DNA from: Sphingomonas sp. IC081 | GTDB lineage: Bacteria; Pseudomonadota; Alphaproteobacteria; Sphingomonadales; Sphingomonadaceae | DNA length: 64,000 bases | NCBI RefSeq assembly: GCF_006874585.1 | Contig: NZ_CP029761.1 | Location: 693,001-757,000, forward strand | Reading direction: 5' to 3' | Notes under the pieces: model-generated | What the model saw: only the letters and a program-made list of their open reading frames with translations | Told to the model about the DNA's origin: nothing | The model's database searches: none | Shown: one piece after another, positions 16,374-26,746 of the stretch | Numbering within the stretch: position 1 is the stretch's first letter | Layout of the letters: each line of letters begins with the position of its first letter | Made by a program: the position numbers and the translations under genes

Positions 16374-17572
16374 TGCCATCGGCGTGGCACGGCCGCCGGG
16401 TTTTGGTGACCGGGCATACCGGCTTCAAGGGCACCTGGCTGGCGCTCTGGCTCGATGCGATGGGGGCGAAGGTTTCCGGCTTTGCGCTGCCGGCGCAAGG
16501 GGACGCGCTGTTCCGGCAGGCGGGGCTGGAAAGTCGGATCGATCATGTCGAGGGTGACCTGCGCGACCGCGAGGCGCTTGGCATGGCCTTGCGCACGGCA
16601 GATCCGGAAGTGGTGTTCCATCTCGCCGCGCAGCCCTTGGTGCGCGAAAGCTACCGTACTCCCGTGGAGACATGGGCCACCAATGTGCAGGGCACCGTTC
16701 ATCTGCTCGACGCGTGCCGTGATCTTCCTTCGCTGCGTGCGGTACTCTGCGTGACGAGCGACAAGTGCTACGAGAACAATGAGTGGCCCTGGCCCTATCG
16801 TGAAAACGACGCGATGGGCGGACACGATCCCTATTCCAGCAGCAAGGGCGCCGCCGAACTGGCGATCTCGGCGTGGCGGCGCAGCTTTTTTGGCGGGGAA
16901 AGTGCGGCAGGTCTTCAGGTGCTGGTCGCCTCGGCGCGGGCCGGCAATGTAATCGGCGGCGGCGACTGGGCGCAGGACCGGTTGGTGCCGGACATCTTGC
17001 GTGCTCTGGCGGCGGGACGGCGGCCGATGATCCGCAACCCGGCGGCGATCCGGCCGTGGCAGCACGTGCTCGATGCGCTGCACGGGTACCTGATCCTTGC
17101 CGAAAGGATGCTGGCAGGGGACGCGCAGGTGGCGACGGGATGGAATTTCGGTCCGGCAGAGACCGATGTTCGCCCGGTTGCCTGGGTGGCGGATCGCCTG
17201 ACCGAGCGCTGGGGGGCGCCGGGCTGGGACACGCCCATAGTAGCGGCGGGCACCACGCCGCACGAGGCGGGGGTGCTCAAGCTCGACTGTGCGCGGGCGC
17301 GCAGCGAACTAGGCTGGCATCCCCGGCTCGATCTCGCTGCGGCACTGGATTTCGTGGTGGACTGGCACCGTTTGGTGTGGGGCGGCGGTGATGCCTGCGA
17401 GATCATGCTGGGGCAGATCGAGAGCTTTTGCCGCCATTCCGGATTGCCCGAGGGGAAGGTTGCCCCTGTGCCCAGCCTCGAGACTGTTCCCGTAACTGGC
17501 CCCGAAACTGGCAGCGTGCCCGAGAGTGCGCACGGCGGGGGCGAAGCGATCGTGGAAGGATACTTGTCATGA
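16358..17572 (+). CDS. rfbG: CDP-glucose 4,6-dehydratase
   Basis: Converts CDP-glucose to CDP-4-keto-6-deoxyglucose. 404 residues: Rossmann motif [18 protein letters not shown], the S/T-K-Y region SSDKCYEN-like ([12 protein letters not shown]) and [10 protein letters not shown] with the catalytic Tyr and Lys. About 45 residues at the C terminus (Pro/Glu/Thr/Gly-rich) exceed the usual length of about 360. It overlaps rfbF by 16 nt and rfbH by 4 nt. AGAAAGG lies upstream of the ATG at 16358. Confidence 0.92.
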   Translation: MEALVMPSAWHGRRVLVTGHTGFKGTWLALWLDAMGAKVSGFALPAQGDALFRQAGLESRIDHVEGDLRDREALGMALRTADPEVVFHLAAQPLVRESYRTPVETWATNVQGTVHLLDACRDLPSLRAVLCVTSDKCYENNEWPWPYRENDAMGGHDPYSSSKGAAELAISAWRRSFFGGESAAGLQVLVASARAGNVIGGGDWAQDRLVPDILRALAAGRRPMIRNPAAIRPWQHVLDALHGYLILAERMLAGDAQVATGWNFGPAETDVRPVAWVADRLTERWGAPGWDTPIVAAGTTPHEAGVLKLDCARARSELGWHPRLDLAAALDFVVDWHRLVWGGGDACEIMLGQIESFCRHSGLPEGKVAPVPSLETVPVTGPETGSVPESAHGGGEAIVEGYLS

Positions 17573-19143
17573 CCGATCCGCTGACGGAGCCCGTGAACGA
17601 CCTGGCGCGTAGCGATGGCACAGCGATATCCGGGATGTTTTTTGCCGAAGAAGGGACGCGTTGCGAAGTGACTTCGCGGGATGCGGAGCGTGTCGAGGCG
17701 CGTGTTGAGGGGGGGGGCGATGAAGGCAATGACGACGGGGGTGATGGCGGCGGCAATGAAGCGGAACTGCGCGCGCGCATCCTTGCCCTCACTGGCGACT
17801 ATGCCCGCCGCTTCCATGCGCCGCGTCCGTTCGTTCCCGGACAGAGCCCGGTTCCCGTTTCGGGCAAGGTCTACGGAGCGCAGGAGATGCAGTTCCTTGT
17901 CGAATCCGCGCTCGACTTCTGGTTGACGACCGGACGGTTCAACAGCGCCTTCGAGGAACGTCTGGCCAGGCAACTGGGGGTGGCTCATGTGCTCACGACC
18001 AATTCGGGCTCCTCGGCCAACCTTCTGGCACTGTCCAGCCTGACCTCGCATTATCTGAGGGACGAGGCACTGAGGCCCGGTGACGAAGTCATCACCGTTG
18101 CCACCGGGTTTCCGACCACGGTGAACCCCGCATTGCAATATGGGCTGGTGCCGGTCTTCGTGGACGTTGACGTGCCGACCTACAACGTCCTGTCGGAACG
18201 CATCGAGGCGGCGGTCAGCGACCGCACCCGCGCCATCATGCTGGCGCATACGCTGGGCAACCCTTTCGACCTCGATGAAGTCATGCGGGTGGCGCGCAAG
18301 TACGGGCTTTTTGTCGTGGAGGACTGCTGCGATGCCCTGGGCGCGACATGGCATGGAGACGGCCTGAAGGAGCAGGGGCGCGGGGTCGGTACCTTCGGCG
18401 ATATCGGTACACTCAGCTTCTATCCCGCGCACCATATCACCATGGGCGAGGGCGGCGCGGTGTTCACGCAGAAGCCCCGGTTGAAGCGGGTGATCGAATC
18501 CATGCGCGACTGGGGACGTGATTGCTGGTGCGCGCCGGGCATGGACAATACCTGCGGCAAGCGCTTCGCGCGCCGGCTTGGCAGCCTGCCGGCGGGATAC
18601 GACCACAAGTATACCTACAGTCACGCGGGCTACAATCTGAAGATCACCGACATGCAGGCGGCCGTCGGGCTGGCGCAACTGGATCGGCTCGACGATTTCA
18701 TTGCCGCGCGGCGCGCCAATTTCGCGCTGCTGACCGAAATGCTCACGCCCTTCGAGGATGTCTTCATCCTTCCGCGCGCAACGCCGGGCAGCGACCCTTC
18801 GTGGTTCGGCTATCCGATTACCATTCGTCCGGAAAGCGGCGTGGCACGCGATGACCTGGTCAAGCATCTCGACGCGCACCGGATCGGTACGCGGCTGCTG
18901 TTCGGCGGCAATCTGCTGCGGCAGCCTTACATGAAGGATCGGAATTACCGGGTCTCGGGCAGCCTGGCGAATGCCGATCTCGTGACCACCAATTGCTTCT
19001 GGATCGGCCTCTATCCCGGGCTTGAACCGGCGCACCTCCATTACACCGTCGAGACCATGGCGGCTTTCCTGCGCGGCTGCGGGAAGGTTGCCGGCCCATC
19101 GCGACGGGGCCGCCAAGCCCACGACGAGAGGAGAGCACAGTGA
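17569..19143 (+). CDS. rfbH: CDP-4-keto-6-deoxyglucose 3-dehydrase (RfbH/E1)
   Basis: PMP-dependent [2Fe-2S] enzyme removing the C3 hydroxyl of CDP-4-keto-6-deoxyglucose. 524 residues. Diagnostic features: the aminotransferase Lys is replaced by His in HHITMGEGG (about 288-296), and an iron-sulfur Cys set is in [16 protein letters not shown] (about 318-333). The conserved domain begins at [16 protein letters not shown] near residue 85. The preceding acidic, Gly-rich stretch of about 80 residues is longer than in typical RfbH proteins of about 440 residues and is encoded across a run of nine G (17709-17717). The NAD(P)H-linked reductase partner (RfbI/E3) is not in the window. Confidence 0.92.
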   Translation: MTDPLTEPVNDLARSDGTAISGMFFAEEGTRCEVTSRDAERVEARVEGGGDEGNDDGGDGGGNEAELRARILALTGDYARRFHAPRPFVPGQSPVPVSGKVYGAQEMQFLVESALDFWLTTGRFNSAFEERLARQLGVAHVLTTNSGSSANLLALSSLTSHYLRDEALRPGDEVITVATGFPTTVNPALQYGLVPVFVDVDVPTYNVLSERIEAAVSDRTRAIMLAHTLGNPFDLDEVMRVARKYGLFVVEDCCDALGATWHGDGLKEQGRGVGTFGDIGTLSFYPAHHITMGEGGAVFTQKPRLKRVIESMRDWGRDCWCAPGMDNTCGKRFARRLGSLPAGYDHKYTYSHAGYNLKITDMQAAVGLAQLDRLDDFIAARRANFALLTEMLTPFEDVFILPRATPGSDPSWFGYPITIRPESGVARDDLVKHLDAHRIGTRLLFGGNLLRQPYMKDRNYRVSGSLANADLVTTNCFWIGLYPGLEPAHLHYTVETMAAFLRGCGKVAGPSRRGRQAHDERRAQ

Positions 19144-19997
19144 ACCAGACCGAAAGAGCGATGTTCGAAACCCTCAAGGCGGCGCGCGACTATGGGGTCG
19201 TCGCGGTCAAGGCGGAGTTTGAGGCCGAAGGCACCCGCAGTGATGAATTGCTGCGGCTGCTGGAGATCGCACGGCGGGCGGACCTGGGTGTCGGCCTCAA
19301 GATCGGCGGCTGCGAAGCGGTGCGCGACCTGATCGAGGCGCGACAGTTCGGCGTCGACTACGTGATCGCTCCCATGGTCGAGACGCCTTATGCGCTGTCC
19401 AAGTACATCGCTGCCAAGGACAGGGTCTTCGCGCGCGACGAACAGGCCGACACCCGCTTCCTGTTCAATGTCGAGACCCGCTACGCCTTCGGCCATCTCG
19501 ACGAGATCGGCGCCAAGGCGGAAGTCGGCCGGGTCGGCATGGTGTTCGGACGGGTCGATTTTGCCGGGTCGATGGGCTTCAAGCGGGACTTCGTGAACAG
19601 CGACGAGATGACCCGCTATGTCGTGGAGGTCGCCGAGGAGGCACGGCGGCGCGGGGTGGAACTGGTGGTCGGGGGCGGGGTCAACCCAGAGGCGATCGAG
19701 CCGCTGCGCCGGGTCCGCGAGGTTCGGCTGGACCGCTTCGAGACTCGAAAGGTCATCTTTGACGCGGCCGTTCTCGACGGACGCGATGCGGCGCGCGGAA
19801 TGGAACTGGCGATCGCGTTCGAGCTCGATTGGCTTCGCAACAAGCGGGACTTCTACGGCACGATCGCCGGCGAAGACCTCTCGCGCATCGCCATGATGGA
19901 AGCGCGCCAGGCGGCTATCCCGGGCGAACCCCAAGCCGTGCCCGTGGCTGGCCTGCAGACCGGACCGCTGGTTGCTCCTCGTTCCGCGGTGGCCTGA
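19140..19997 (+). CDS. HpcH/HpaI-type aldolase of the sugar operon
   Basis: 285 residues related to 2-oxo-acid aldolases and Cit[37 protein letters not shown] (metal-ligand Glu region) and [13 protein letters not shown]. Such enzymes make or break C-C bonds using pyruvate or acetyl donors with a divalent metal. Start is GTG at 19140, overlapping the rfbH stop, with GAGGAG just upstream. Its place between rfbH and a ThDP enzyme implies action on a CDP-dideoxysugar or on its C2/C3 donor. Exact substrate is unknown. Confidence 0.75.
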   Translation: MNQTERAMFETLKAARDYGVVAVKAEFEAEGTRSDELLRLLEIARRADLGVGLKIGGCEAVRDLIEARQFGVDYVIAPMVETPYALSKYIAAKDRVFARDEQADTRFLFNVETRYAFGHLDEIGAKAEVGRVGMVFGRVDFAGSMGFKRDFVNSDEMTRYVVEVAEEARRRGVELVVGGGVNPEAIEPLRRVREVRLDRFETRKVIFDAAVLDGRDAARGMELAIAFELDWLRNKRDFYGTIAGEDLSRIAMMEARQAAIPGEPQAVPVAGLQTGPLVAPRSAVA

Positions 19998-20000
19998 ACC

Positions 20001-21881
20001 ATGGGGCAGGTCCGCGTTGCCGATCTGATCGCCCGCCTGCTGGTCGAGCATGGTATCGCCGACATGTTCATGCTCACCGGCGGGGGGGCGATGCACCTCA
20101 ACGATGCTTTCGGGCGGGCGCCGGGGCTGTCCTTGCATTTCTGCCATCACGAGCAGGCCGCGGCGATCGCGGCGGAAAGCTATTGCCGGCTTTCGGGACG
20201 TCCAGCTGCACTGAATGTCACGACCGGCCCGGGCGGGGTCAACGCGCTTAACGGGGTCTATGGCGCTTATGTCGATTCCATCGCGATGGTGGTCGTCTCG
20301 GGGCAGGTGAAGCGCGAGACATGTGCGGATCGCTATCCGGTCGCGCTGCGGCAACTGGGCGATCAGGAAGTCGACATCGTTTCGATGGTGCGGCCGATCA
20401 CCAAGTTCGCGGTGCGGCTCGACGATCCCCTTCAGACCCGCAAGGTCGTGGAAAAGGCGCTGTATCTGGCTCGGCGGGGGCGGCCGGGGCCGGTCTGGAT
20501 CGATGTGCCGATCGACGTTCAGGCCGCTCCCGTCGATCCCGATGCGCTGGTCGGATACGATCCGGCCGAGCAGGAAGACTGGGGAGAGGCGGCCAATACC
20601 GCATCCGAATGCGGTGCCTTGCGTGGGGAACCGCTGGAACGCGAGGTGGAGGCAGTGCTGGAGGAACTGCACGGGGCCGAGCGGCCGGTCGTGCTGGTCG
20701 GAAGCGGCGTGCGCATCGCCGGTGTGCACCGGGAATTCCTTGAGTTCGTGGAGCAACGCGGGATGCCGGTGGTGACCGGCTGGAACGCGCATGATGCGGT
20801 GCCCGACGACCATCCGTTCTATGTCGGCCGGCCGGGTACGGTGGGAGACCGGGGCGGCAACTTTGCGGTGCAGACGGCAGACTATGTTCTGGTGCTTGGC
20901 TGCCGTCTCAACATTCGCCAGATCAGCTACAACTGGAAGGCCTGGGCGCGCCACGCGCGCGTGGCCATGGTCGAGATCGACCGCGCCGAACTGGCCAAGC
21001 CCACGCTTTCCCTGCACCGCCCGGTCCACGCCGATCTGCGCGACTTTTTTGCGGCGGCAGCGCGCATCGGCCTGCCGGAGCCGGGCCGTCAAATGGACCG
21101 CAGTGCCGAGCGGGCGCGGTTCCTGAGGTGGAGCCGTGAACGGGCCGCGTGCTACCCGGTGGTCTTGCCTGGGTATCGGGACCGGCAAAGCCCGATCAAT
21201 CCTTACGTCTTCACGCAAACTCTGTTCGAGGAACTGGCCGGGGACGAGATTGTGGTGACTGCCGATGGCACGGCCTGTGTCACCGTGTTCCAGGCCGCGC
21301 GGCTGCAGACGGGGCAGAGACTGTATACCAATTCGGGCTGCGCCTCGATGGGCTACGACTTGCCGGCGGCGATCGGCGCCTGCGTCGCCTCCGGTGCGCG
21401 GCGGGTGGTCTGTCTGGCCGGAGACGGCTCTATCATGATGAACCTGCAGGAATTGCAGACGATTGGCGGGCTGCGCTTGCCGATCAAGCTCTTCGTGCTC
21501 AACAACGAAGGGTATCATTCGATCCGCCAGTCGCAGCAGAACCACTTCCCGGACCGGGTGGTGGGCTGCGGGCCGGACAGCGGCCTGACTTTCCCCGACT
21601 TCCCCCGCGTTGCAGAGGCGTTCGGCATCTCCGCGCGGCGGGTGGACAGCCATGGCGCGCTTGCCGGAGCGATCCGTGCGGTGCTGGAGGAGGATGGGCC
21701 GCAATTGTGTGAGGTCATGCTCGACAAGCGACAGGACTTTGCGCCGAAATTGTCGTCGCGCCGTCTCGCCGACGGGACGATGGAATCGCCTGCGCTCGAA
21801 GACCTCTCGCCGTTCCTCCCGCGCGAGGAACTGGCTCTTGCCATGGGCCTGCATGCGCCGCTGGCGGAGGGCGCGGCATGA
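20001..21881 (+). CDS. ThDP-dependent enzyme, acetolactate synthase-like
   Basis: 626 residues with the three-domain ThDP fold. The catalytic Glu is E51 in HHEQAAAIAAESY. TTGPGGVNALNG follows, and the ThDP/Mg site AGDGSIMMNLQEL is near 473. In a CDP-3,6-dideoxyhexose operon the best-known analogue is YerE, which transfers an acetaldehyde unit from pyruvate to C4 of a 4-keto sugar to build the branched sugar yersiniose. This gene could do the same or a related carboligation. It is not an ordinary IlvB because it has no small subunit partner and lies in the sugar operon. The specific reaction is inference. Confidence 0.8.
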   Translation: MGQVRVADLIARLLVEHGIADMFMLTGGGAMHLNDAFGRAPGLSLHFCHHEQAAAIAAESYCRLSGRPAALNVTTGPGGVNALNGVYGAYVDSIAMVVVSGQVKRETCADRYPVALRQLGDQEVDIVSMVRPITKFAVRLDDPLQTRKVVEKALYLARRGRPGPVWIDVPIDVQAAPVDPDALVGYDPAEQEDWGEAANTASECGALRGEPLEREVEAVLEELHGAERPVVLVGSGVRIAGVHREFLEFVEQRGMPVVTGWNAHDAVPDDHPFYVGRPGTVGDRGGNFAVQTADYVLVLGCRLNIRQISYNWKAWARHARVAMVEIDRAELAKPTLSLHRPVHADLRDFFAAAARIGLPEPGRQMDRSAERARFLRWSRERAACYPVVLPGYRDRQSPINPYVFTQTLFEELAGDEIVVTADGTACVTVFQAARLQTGQRLYTNSGCASMGYDLPAAIGACVASGARRVVCLAGDGSIMMNLQELQTIGGLRLPIKLFVLNNEGYHSIRQSQQNHFPDRVVGCGPDSGLTFPDFPRVAEAFGISARRVDSHGALAGAIRAVLEEDGPQLCEVMLDKRQDFAPKLSSRRLADGTMESPALEDLSPFLPREELALAMGLHAPLAEGAA

Positions 21882-22552
21882 TCCGCCATGTGATCTTCGA
21901 CCTGGATGGAACGCTTGTCGATTCCTGCCGCGCCTGCATGACCATCGTCGAGCAGATGCTGGCCGACCGCGGCGTGCCACGCCGCCTCGATGAGCGCCGT
22001 GCGCGCACCCTGATCAGTCGTGGCGGCAAGCCGCTGGTGCGGGGGCTGATGGGGGATGCCTGCCTCGACGCCGATGCCGATCTCGCCGAATTCCGCAGCC
22101 GCTATGCCGATTCCCGCACGCCGGAAACGGATCTCTATCCGCAGGTTCGGCAAGGGCTGGAGCAACTGGTCCAGGCCGGGCTGTCGTTGGCGATCTGCAC
22201 CAACAAGCCGCAGAACCTGTGCGATGCGGTCCTGCGCGATACCGGAATAGCGCCGCTGTTCGATTGCGTGGTGGGCGGGCGTGAGGGACTGCGTGCCAAG
22301 CCCGAGCCCGACCTGCTGGGGTTGGCGCTCGACCGGCTGGGGGCAAGTGCGTCGCAGTGCCTGTTCGTGGGCGACAGCGAGGTCGATCACGAAGTGGCCC
22401 ATGCGCTGGCGATGCCGTTCCTGTTTGCCGCCTGGGGGTATGCGCAGGAGGGGTGGAATCCACATCCGAGCCCGCGCTTTGCGACTTTCGGCGATGTGAC
22501 GCGGGCCATCATCGCACTGCTCGAGCCGGAGGACGCACGGCGCTATGGCTGA
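21878..22552 (+). CDS. HAD-superfamily phosphatase of the sugar operon
   Basis: 224 residues, haloacid dehalogenase subclass with an alpha-helical cap: motif I FDLDGTLVDS with nucleophile Asp, motif II ICTNKPQ, Lys of motif III in KPEPDLLGLAL, and motif IV FVGDSEVDHE. It resembles phosphoglycolate phosphatases, but context suggests a sugar-phosphate or aldol product as substrate. ATGA overlap with the ThDP enzyme and 8-nt overlap with the next gene. Confidence 0.85.
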   Translation: MIRHVIFDLDGTLVDSCRACMTIVEQMLADRGVPRRLDERRARTLISRGGKPLVRGLMGDACLDADADLAEFRSRYADSRTPETDLYPQVRQGLEQLVQAGLSLAICTNKPQNLCDAVLRDTGIAPLFDCVVGGREGLRAKPEPDLLGLALDRLGASASQCLFVGDSEVDHEVAHALAMPFLFAAWGYAQEGWNPHPSPRFATFGDVTRAIIALLEPEDARRYG

Positions 22553-23606
22553 CTTCGTGCCGGCTCCCCGCGTGTTCCCGGGGCTCGACATGGCCGCGGC
22601 CGAAACGCTGCTGGCGAGCGGGCGGCGGATCGTTGTGACAGGGGCGGGCGGATGGCTCGGACTGGCTACGCTGGAACTGCTGGAAGCGGCGCTGGGCGGG
22701 GCCTTTGCGGGACGCGTACTGGCCTTCGGCTCGGGCAGGCGCACACTGACATTGCGCAGCGGGCGCAAGGTGACGCAACTGCCCTTGCGCGCTCTGACCA
22801 CGATTGCCTCGCAGCCCACCTGGTTGCTGCACTATGCCTTCCTCACGCGCGAGCGGGCCGAGGCGATGTCGGCGCAGGATTACCGCGCGGCCTGCCGCAA
22901 GATCACCGGGATGGTGCTGGGCAGCCTTGATGCGATCGGCTGCGAAGCGGTGTTCGTGGCAAGTTCCGGTGCGGCCGGTCTGGCTGCCGCCGACGCGGAA
23001 GGGGAAAGCCCGCTCGGTCTCTACGGGGCGATGAAGCGGGAGGAAGAGGAGCGCTTCGTGGACTGGGCCTTTGGCCGCGGACCGCAACCGGAGCAGGATG
23101 CGCCCCAGCGTCGCCGAGCGGCGATCGCGCGGATCTTCAGTCTTTCCGGGCCCTACATCAACAAGCATGATCGTTACGCGCTTGCGGGGCTGATCGGCGA
23201 TGCGTTGGCGGGGCGGCCGGTGGTGGTGCGCAGCCCGCGCCTGGTGGTCCGTTCTTATGTCGCTATTCGCGAGCTGCTGTCGCTGGCCATCGCCTTGCTT
23301 GGCGACACGCGGGGGGCAGCGGTGACGGTGTTCGAAAGCGGCGGCGAGCCGTGCGAGCTGGAAACGGTGGCGCGTACGGTGGCCTCCGGCTGGCCAGGGG
23401 TGACGTACCTGCGCGCGCCGGTCACTGATCCCGCGGTGGATCGCTACCACGGGGATGGGGCCGCCTACACGCATCTTCTGGAGCATTACGGCGTGGCGGT
23501 CGTGCCGCTCGCGGAACAGGTGGCCGAAACGGCGGACTGGCTGGCGCGCCATGGCAGCGCGGCCACGCCCGGGGGGAACGTGGCGTTCTCCGGGCACGGA
23601 CGGTAG
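22545..23606 (+). CDS. NAD-dependent epimerase/dehydratase-family (SDR) protein
   Basis: 353 residues. Rossmann motif VVTGAGGWLGLATLELL near residue 30 and an active-site YGAMK (YxxxK) with an upstream SSG. Extended SDRs of this type epimerise, dehydrate or reduce nucleotide sugars. Given the upstream enzymes, a ketoreductase acting on the branched intermediate (the role of YerF in yersiniose synthesis) is a reasonable guess. It is the last sugar-synthesis gene before the export genes. Confidence 0.78.
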   Translation: MADFVPAPRVFPGLDMAAAETLLASGRRIVVTGAGGWLGLATLELLEAALGGAFAGRVLAFGSGRRTLTLRSGRKVTQLPLRALTTIASQPTWLLHYAFLTRERAEAMSAQDYRAACRKITGMVLGSLDAIGCEAVFVASSGAAGLAAADAEGESPLGLYGAMKREEEERFVDWAFGRGPQPEQDAPQRRRAAIARIFSLSGPYINKHDRYALAGLIGDALAGRPVVVRSPRLVVRSYVAIRELLSLAIALLGDTRGAAVTVFESGGEPCELETVARTVASGWPGVTYLRAPVTDPAVDRYHGDGAAYTHLLEHYGVAVVPLAEQVAETADWLARHGSAATPGGNVAFSGHGR

Positions 23607-23630
23607 CGGGCAAGGGAGGGGAATGGGTCG

Positions 23631-25637
23631 ATGAGCGAGGGTGGCTGGCGAGGGTGCGGCTTGGCCGCAAGCGGCTCCATGCGTCCGCTGCATGGGGACT
23701 GGCGAGCAGGCTGCCTGGCGCTGGCGGTGCTGGTTGCGGCGCAACCGACGGTTGCAGCGTGGGCCCAGACTACGCAGGCGGCAACCAGCGTACCATCGGG
23801 AAGCCCGCTCGATTCCGATCTTGGGACCTATGGCGTGGGCAGCGGGGCGATCGATACGATGCGCCTGCGCCGAAGCGATATGGTGACGCCGCAGGCCACC
23901 GGCGAAGGCCAGCAAAGCCCCCAGTGGCGCCCGGATTCGATTGGCAGCACTTCATTGCGCGCTTACGGGAGCGATGAACTGCTGCGTGCCGAACTCGGCC
24001 TTGATGCTGCCCGCCGCATGAAGGCCCCGCCCAAGCCCGGTGAGTTCGAGGATTTCGTGCAGACCCTGGTGGGCCGCAAGCTTGAGCGGTACGGCGCCGA
24101 CCTGCTCCTGCCATCTTCCCGTGAATTCGCTCTTCCCGCCACCGCCACGGTGCCGCCCGATTATCTGATCAACGTGGGCGACGTGATCGCGATCTCGCTC
24201 AAGGGCTCGATCGAGGGCAGTGTCGAGCGGCGGGTGGACAGTTCGGGCAACATCGTGCTGGCGCAGGTCGGTCCGGTCCATCTGGCAGGCGTGCGTTTTG
24301 CCGATGTGAAGGACCGGATTTCGGCCGCGATCGGTACGAGTTATCGCGATTACGGGGTCGCGGTCGAGCTCAAGGATATGGCGGGGATCCGTGTCTACGT
24401 GACCGGGTTTGCCAACAACCCCGGGCAGTTCACCGTCAACAGCCTGTCGACGATGGCCAGTGCCGTGTTCCAGGCGGGCGGCCCGACTGCCGGCGGCAGC
24501 TTCCGCCGTATCGTGCTGTACCGTGACGGCCGCGTCGCCGGCGAGCTTGACCTTTATGACCTGCTGCGCGGCGGCAACCGCGTGGGCGACGCCGTGCTGC
24601 GCAACGGGGACGTGCTGTTCATCCCGCCGGCGGGTGAGCAGGTGGCGGTGATCGGCAGCGTCCAGCACGAGGCGATCTATGAAATGAAGCCGGGCGAGAC
24701 GGTGGAGCAGGCACTTGCAGTGGCGGGAGGGCCCAATACGCTGGCAGACGGCAGCAGGCTTATCCTCTATCGCAATGTTCCCGGCACGCCGCCCGGCCCG
24801 CGCGAGGTCTCGCGTCAGGCTGCGGCCACCATGGCGGTGGAACCGGCGGACATCCTGCAGGTGCTGTCTGGCGCCAGCCTGGTCCAGCCGATGGACCGCC
24901 AGTCGGTCGTGGTGCGGATCGAAGGGGAGGTTACGCACCCCGGCAATTACTTCGTCGCGCCGGGAACGCCGATGGAGCAGGTGCTGGCGATGGCTGGCGG
25001 TCTCACCGCGCGTGCCTTCCCGTTCGGCGCCCGGTTCGAGCGACAATCGGTGCGCCAGCAGCAGCGGCAGGGTTTCGAGGAAGCGGTCGATCAACTGGAG
25101 CTGACCATCGCCTCGGCGCCGCTCACTGCCGATGGCATGGGCAGTTCGGATCGCAGCACGGCGGAACTCGCCAGCGCCCGCGCGGTGCTGGACAAGCTGC
25201 GCGAGGCTCAGCCTGACGGGCGCGTCGTTCTCGACATCGGCCCGCTGGACTCGGCGCTGCCGGGAGCGATCCAGCTGGAGAACAACGATCGCATCTACAT
25301 TCCGCCGCGCGCTACGACAGTGGGCGTGTTCGGAGCTGTCTACCGTCCGTCCTCGTTCCTGATCAGCGGTGAGCCGGTACGGGTGAAGGATTATATCCAG
25401 CAGGCCGGCGGGCCGCAGCGCGCGGCGGACTTGTCCCACGCGTTTGTCGTGCGCGCCAATGGACAGGTTTTGACCCGCAAGGCCGGTGGAATGGACGAAA
25501 GGGCGTTGCCCGGTGACGTGATCTTCGTTCCGGTCAAGACCAGCAATTCCAGCTTCTGGTCGAAGCTGCGCGACATTTCGACCGTAGTGTTCCAACTCGG
25601 CATCACCGGTGCCGCCGTCGCGGCGTTGGCCAACTGA
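23631..25637 (+). CDS. Outer-membrane polysaccharide export protein, Wza-like with SLBB domains
   Basis: 668 residues. A signal peptide (about 17-46) ends at AWAQ. A poly-export domain (PPDYLINVGDVIAISLKG near 175) is followed by several SLBB domains (VYVTGFANNPGQF, AVIGSVQHEAIYEMKPGET, VRIEGEVTHPGNYFVAPGT, VGVFGAVYRPSSFLI) and a short hydrophobic C terminus. This is longer than Wza and lacks an obvious lipobox Cys. GGAGGGG lies about 12 nt upstream of the ATG. It forms the outer-membrane channel for the exopolysaccharide. Confidence 0.88.
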   Translation: MSEGGWRGCGLAASGSMRPLHGDWRAGCLALAVLVAAQPTVAAWAQTTQAATSVPSGSPLDSDLGTYGVGSGAIDTMRLRRSDMVTPQATGEGQQSPQWRPDSIGSTSLRAYGSDELLRAELGLDAARRMKAPPKPGEFEDFVQTLVGRKLERYGADLLLPSSREFALPATATVPPDYLINVGDVIAISLKGSIEGSVERRVDSSGNIVLAQVGPVHLAGVRFADVKDRISAAIGTSYRDYGVAVELKDMAGIRVYVTGFANNPGQFTVNSLSTMASAVFQAGGPTAGGSFRRIVLYRDGRVAGELDLYDLLRGGNRVGDAVLRNGDVLFIPPAGEQVAVIGSVQHEAIYEMKPGETVEQALAVAGGPNTLADGSRLILYRNVPGTPPGPREVSRQAAATMAVEPADILQVLSGASLVQPMDRQSVVVRIEGEVTHPGNYFVAPGTPMEQVLAMAGGLTARAFPFGARFERQSVRQQQRQGFEEAVDQLELTIASAPLTADGMGSSDRSTAELASARAVLDKLREAQPDGRVVLDIGPLDSALPGAIQLENNDRIYIPPRATTVGVFGAVYRPSSFLISGEPVRVKDYIQQAGGPQRAADLSHAFVVRANGQVLTRKAGGMDERALPGDVIFVPVKTSNSSFWSKLRDISTVVFQLGITGAAVAALAN

Positions 25638-26746
25638 TGCCCTCGCTGATCGGCATGCTCGCCGCCTCGCGGGTGTTGGCCACGGCCTGGGCGCGTGCGG
25701 CGCTGTTCGGGACGCTGTGCCTTGCGGCCGTCTTGCTGGCGCTCTTTCCGCAGCGTTACCTGGCCACGGCTTCACTGACGCCGACCGATCCGGATTCGCT
25801 GGGGCTTGGCGGAACGCTGGGACAGCTCGGCGCGATCAACAACGTCTTTGGCAACCAGGCCGCCATCGAGGTGGCCCTAAGGGTGGGGCGCAGCGTATCG
25901 GTGCGTGACCGGGTGATCGCCCGGCTGGGCCTGGTCGAGCGGATCGACCTTGGGGATCGCATTGCCGCGCAGCGCTGGCTGGAACGGCGGGTGACGGTGC
26001 GTTCGCTGCGGGGGGGGATCATCCTGGTCTCGCTCGACGATGCGGACCCCCGGCTCGCGCAGGACGTGGTGGGGGCCTATGTCACGGCGATCCGTGACGA
26101 TCTGGCCAAGATCGCCCGTCGGCAGACTGCCTACAAGCGACAGGTCCTGCTCGAACTGGTCGGCGCGGCCAACGATCGGCTGGACAAGGCGCAAGTCGCC
26201 TACGACCGCTTTCGCCTTGGCACCCGTGCGGCGATGCCCGACGTGAAGGCTGCGCTGCTTTCCTCGCAAATCGCCGACATCGAGGCGACGATCCAGGCGC
26301 GCACGGTTGAACTGCAGACTGCGCGTCAGACCTACACCGACGATCACCTGACCGTGAAGCGCCTGCGGGCAGAGATCGCGGCGCTGCAGGGACAGTTGGG
26401 AAGGCTGCGCGCAACTGGCCAGGGGGGGGATGGCACGGTTGGCCAGGTCGTGGCGGAATCAAGCGAACTCTACCGGCGCGAGCGGGAGCTGGCCGTGGCC
26501 AAGACCTTGTACGAGGGCTACTTGCGCTATCTCCAGGGCACGGCGGTCGAGGACATGACTTCGACGGCGGCGGTGCGGGTGCTGGAGCCTCCGCATATCG
26601 AGACCGCACGGCAGGTCTGGTGGCCGGCGGCGGCGGCGGGGGGCGCGGCGCTGCTGGTTTGGCTGGCCATTGAATTTTACCGCTTGCGTCCGCCGCTCGC
26701 ACCGCGTTCGCACAAGGCGGGCGAGCAGGAGGCGCACGGTGCATGA
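25637..26746 (+). CDS. Wzz/PCP-type chain length determinant protein
   Basis: 369 residues with an N-terminal membrane segment (about 20-42), a periplasmic part rich in helices (about 150-300, with heptad-like Leu/Ala spacing) and a second membrane segment (about 333-353). No cytoplasmic BY-kinase domain is attached and none is in the window. PCP proteins set polymer length and contact Wza. Translationally coupled (TGATG) to the Wza-like gene. Confidence 0.83.
   Translation: MPSLIGMLAASRVLATAWARAALFGTLCLAAVLLALFPQRYLATASLTPTDPDSLGLGGTLGQLGAINNVFGNQAAIEVALRVGRSVSVRDRVIARLGLVERIDLGDRIAAQRWLERRVTVRSLRGGIILVSLDDADPRLAQDVVGAYVTAIRDDLAKIARRQTAYKRQVLLELVGAANDRLDKAQVAYDRFRLGTRAAMPDVKAALLSSQIADIEATIQARTVELQTARQTYTDDHLTVKRLRAEIAALQGQLGRLRATGQGGDGTVGQVVAESSELYRRERELAVAKTLYEGYLRYLQGTAVEDMTSTAAVRVLEPPHIETARQVWWPAAAAGGAALLVWLAIEFYRLRPPLAPRSHKAGEQEAHGA

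Noticed and set aside
19041..21980. Antisense open frame of 979 codons opposite the aldolase and ThDP genes
   Set aside because: No recognisable motifs; it is His/Arg/Gln-rich as expected from reversed high-GC coding DNA, and both plus-strand genes are certain.
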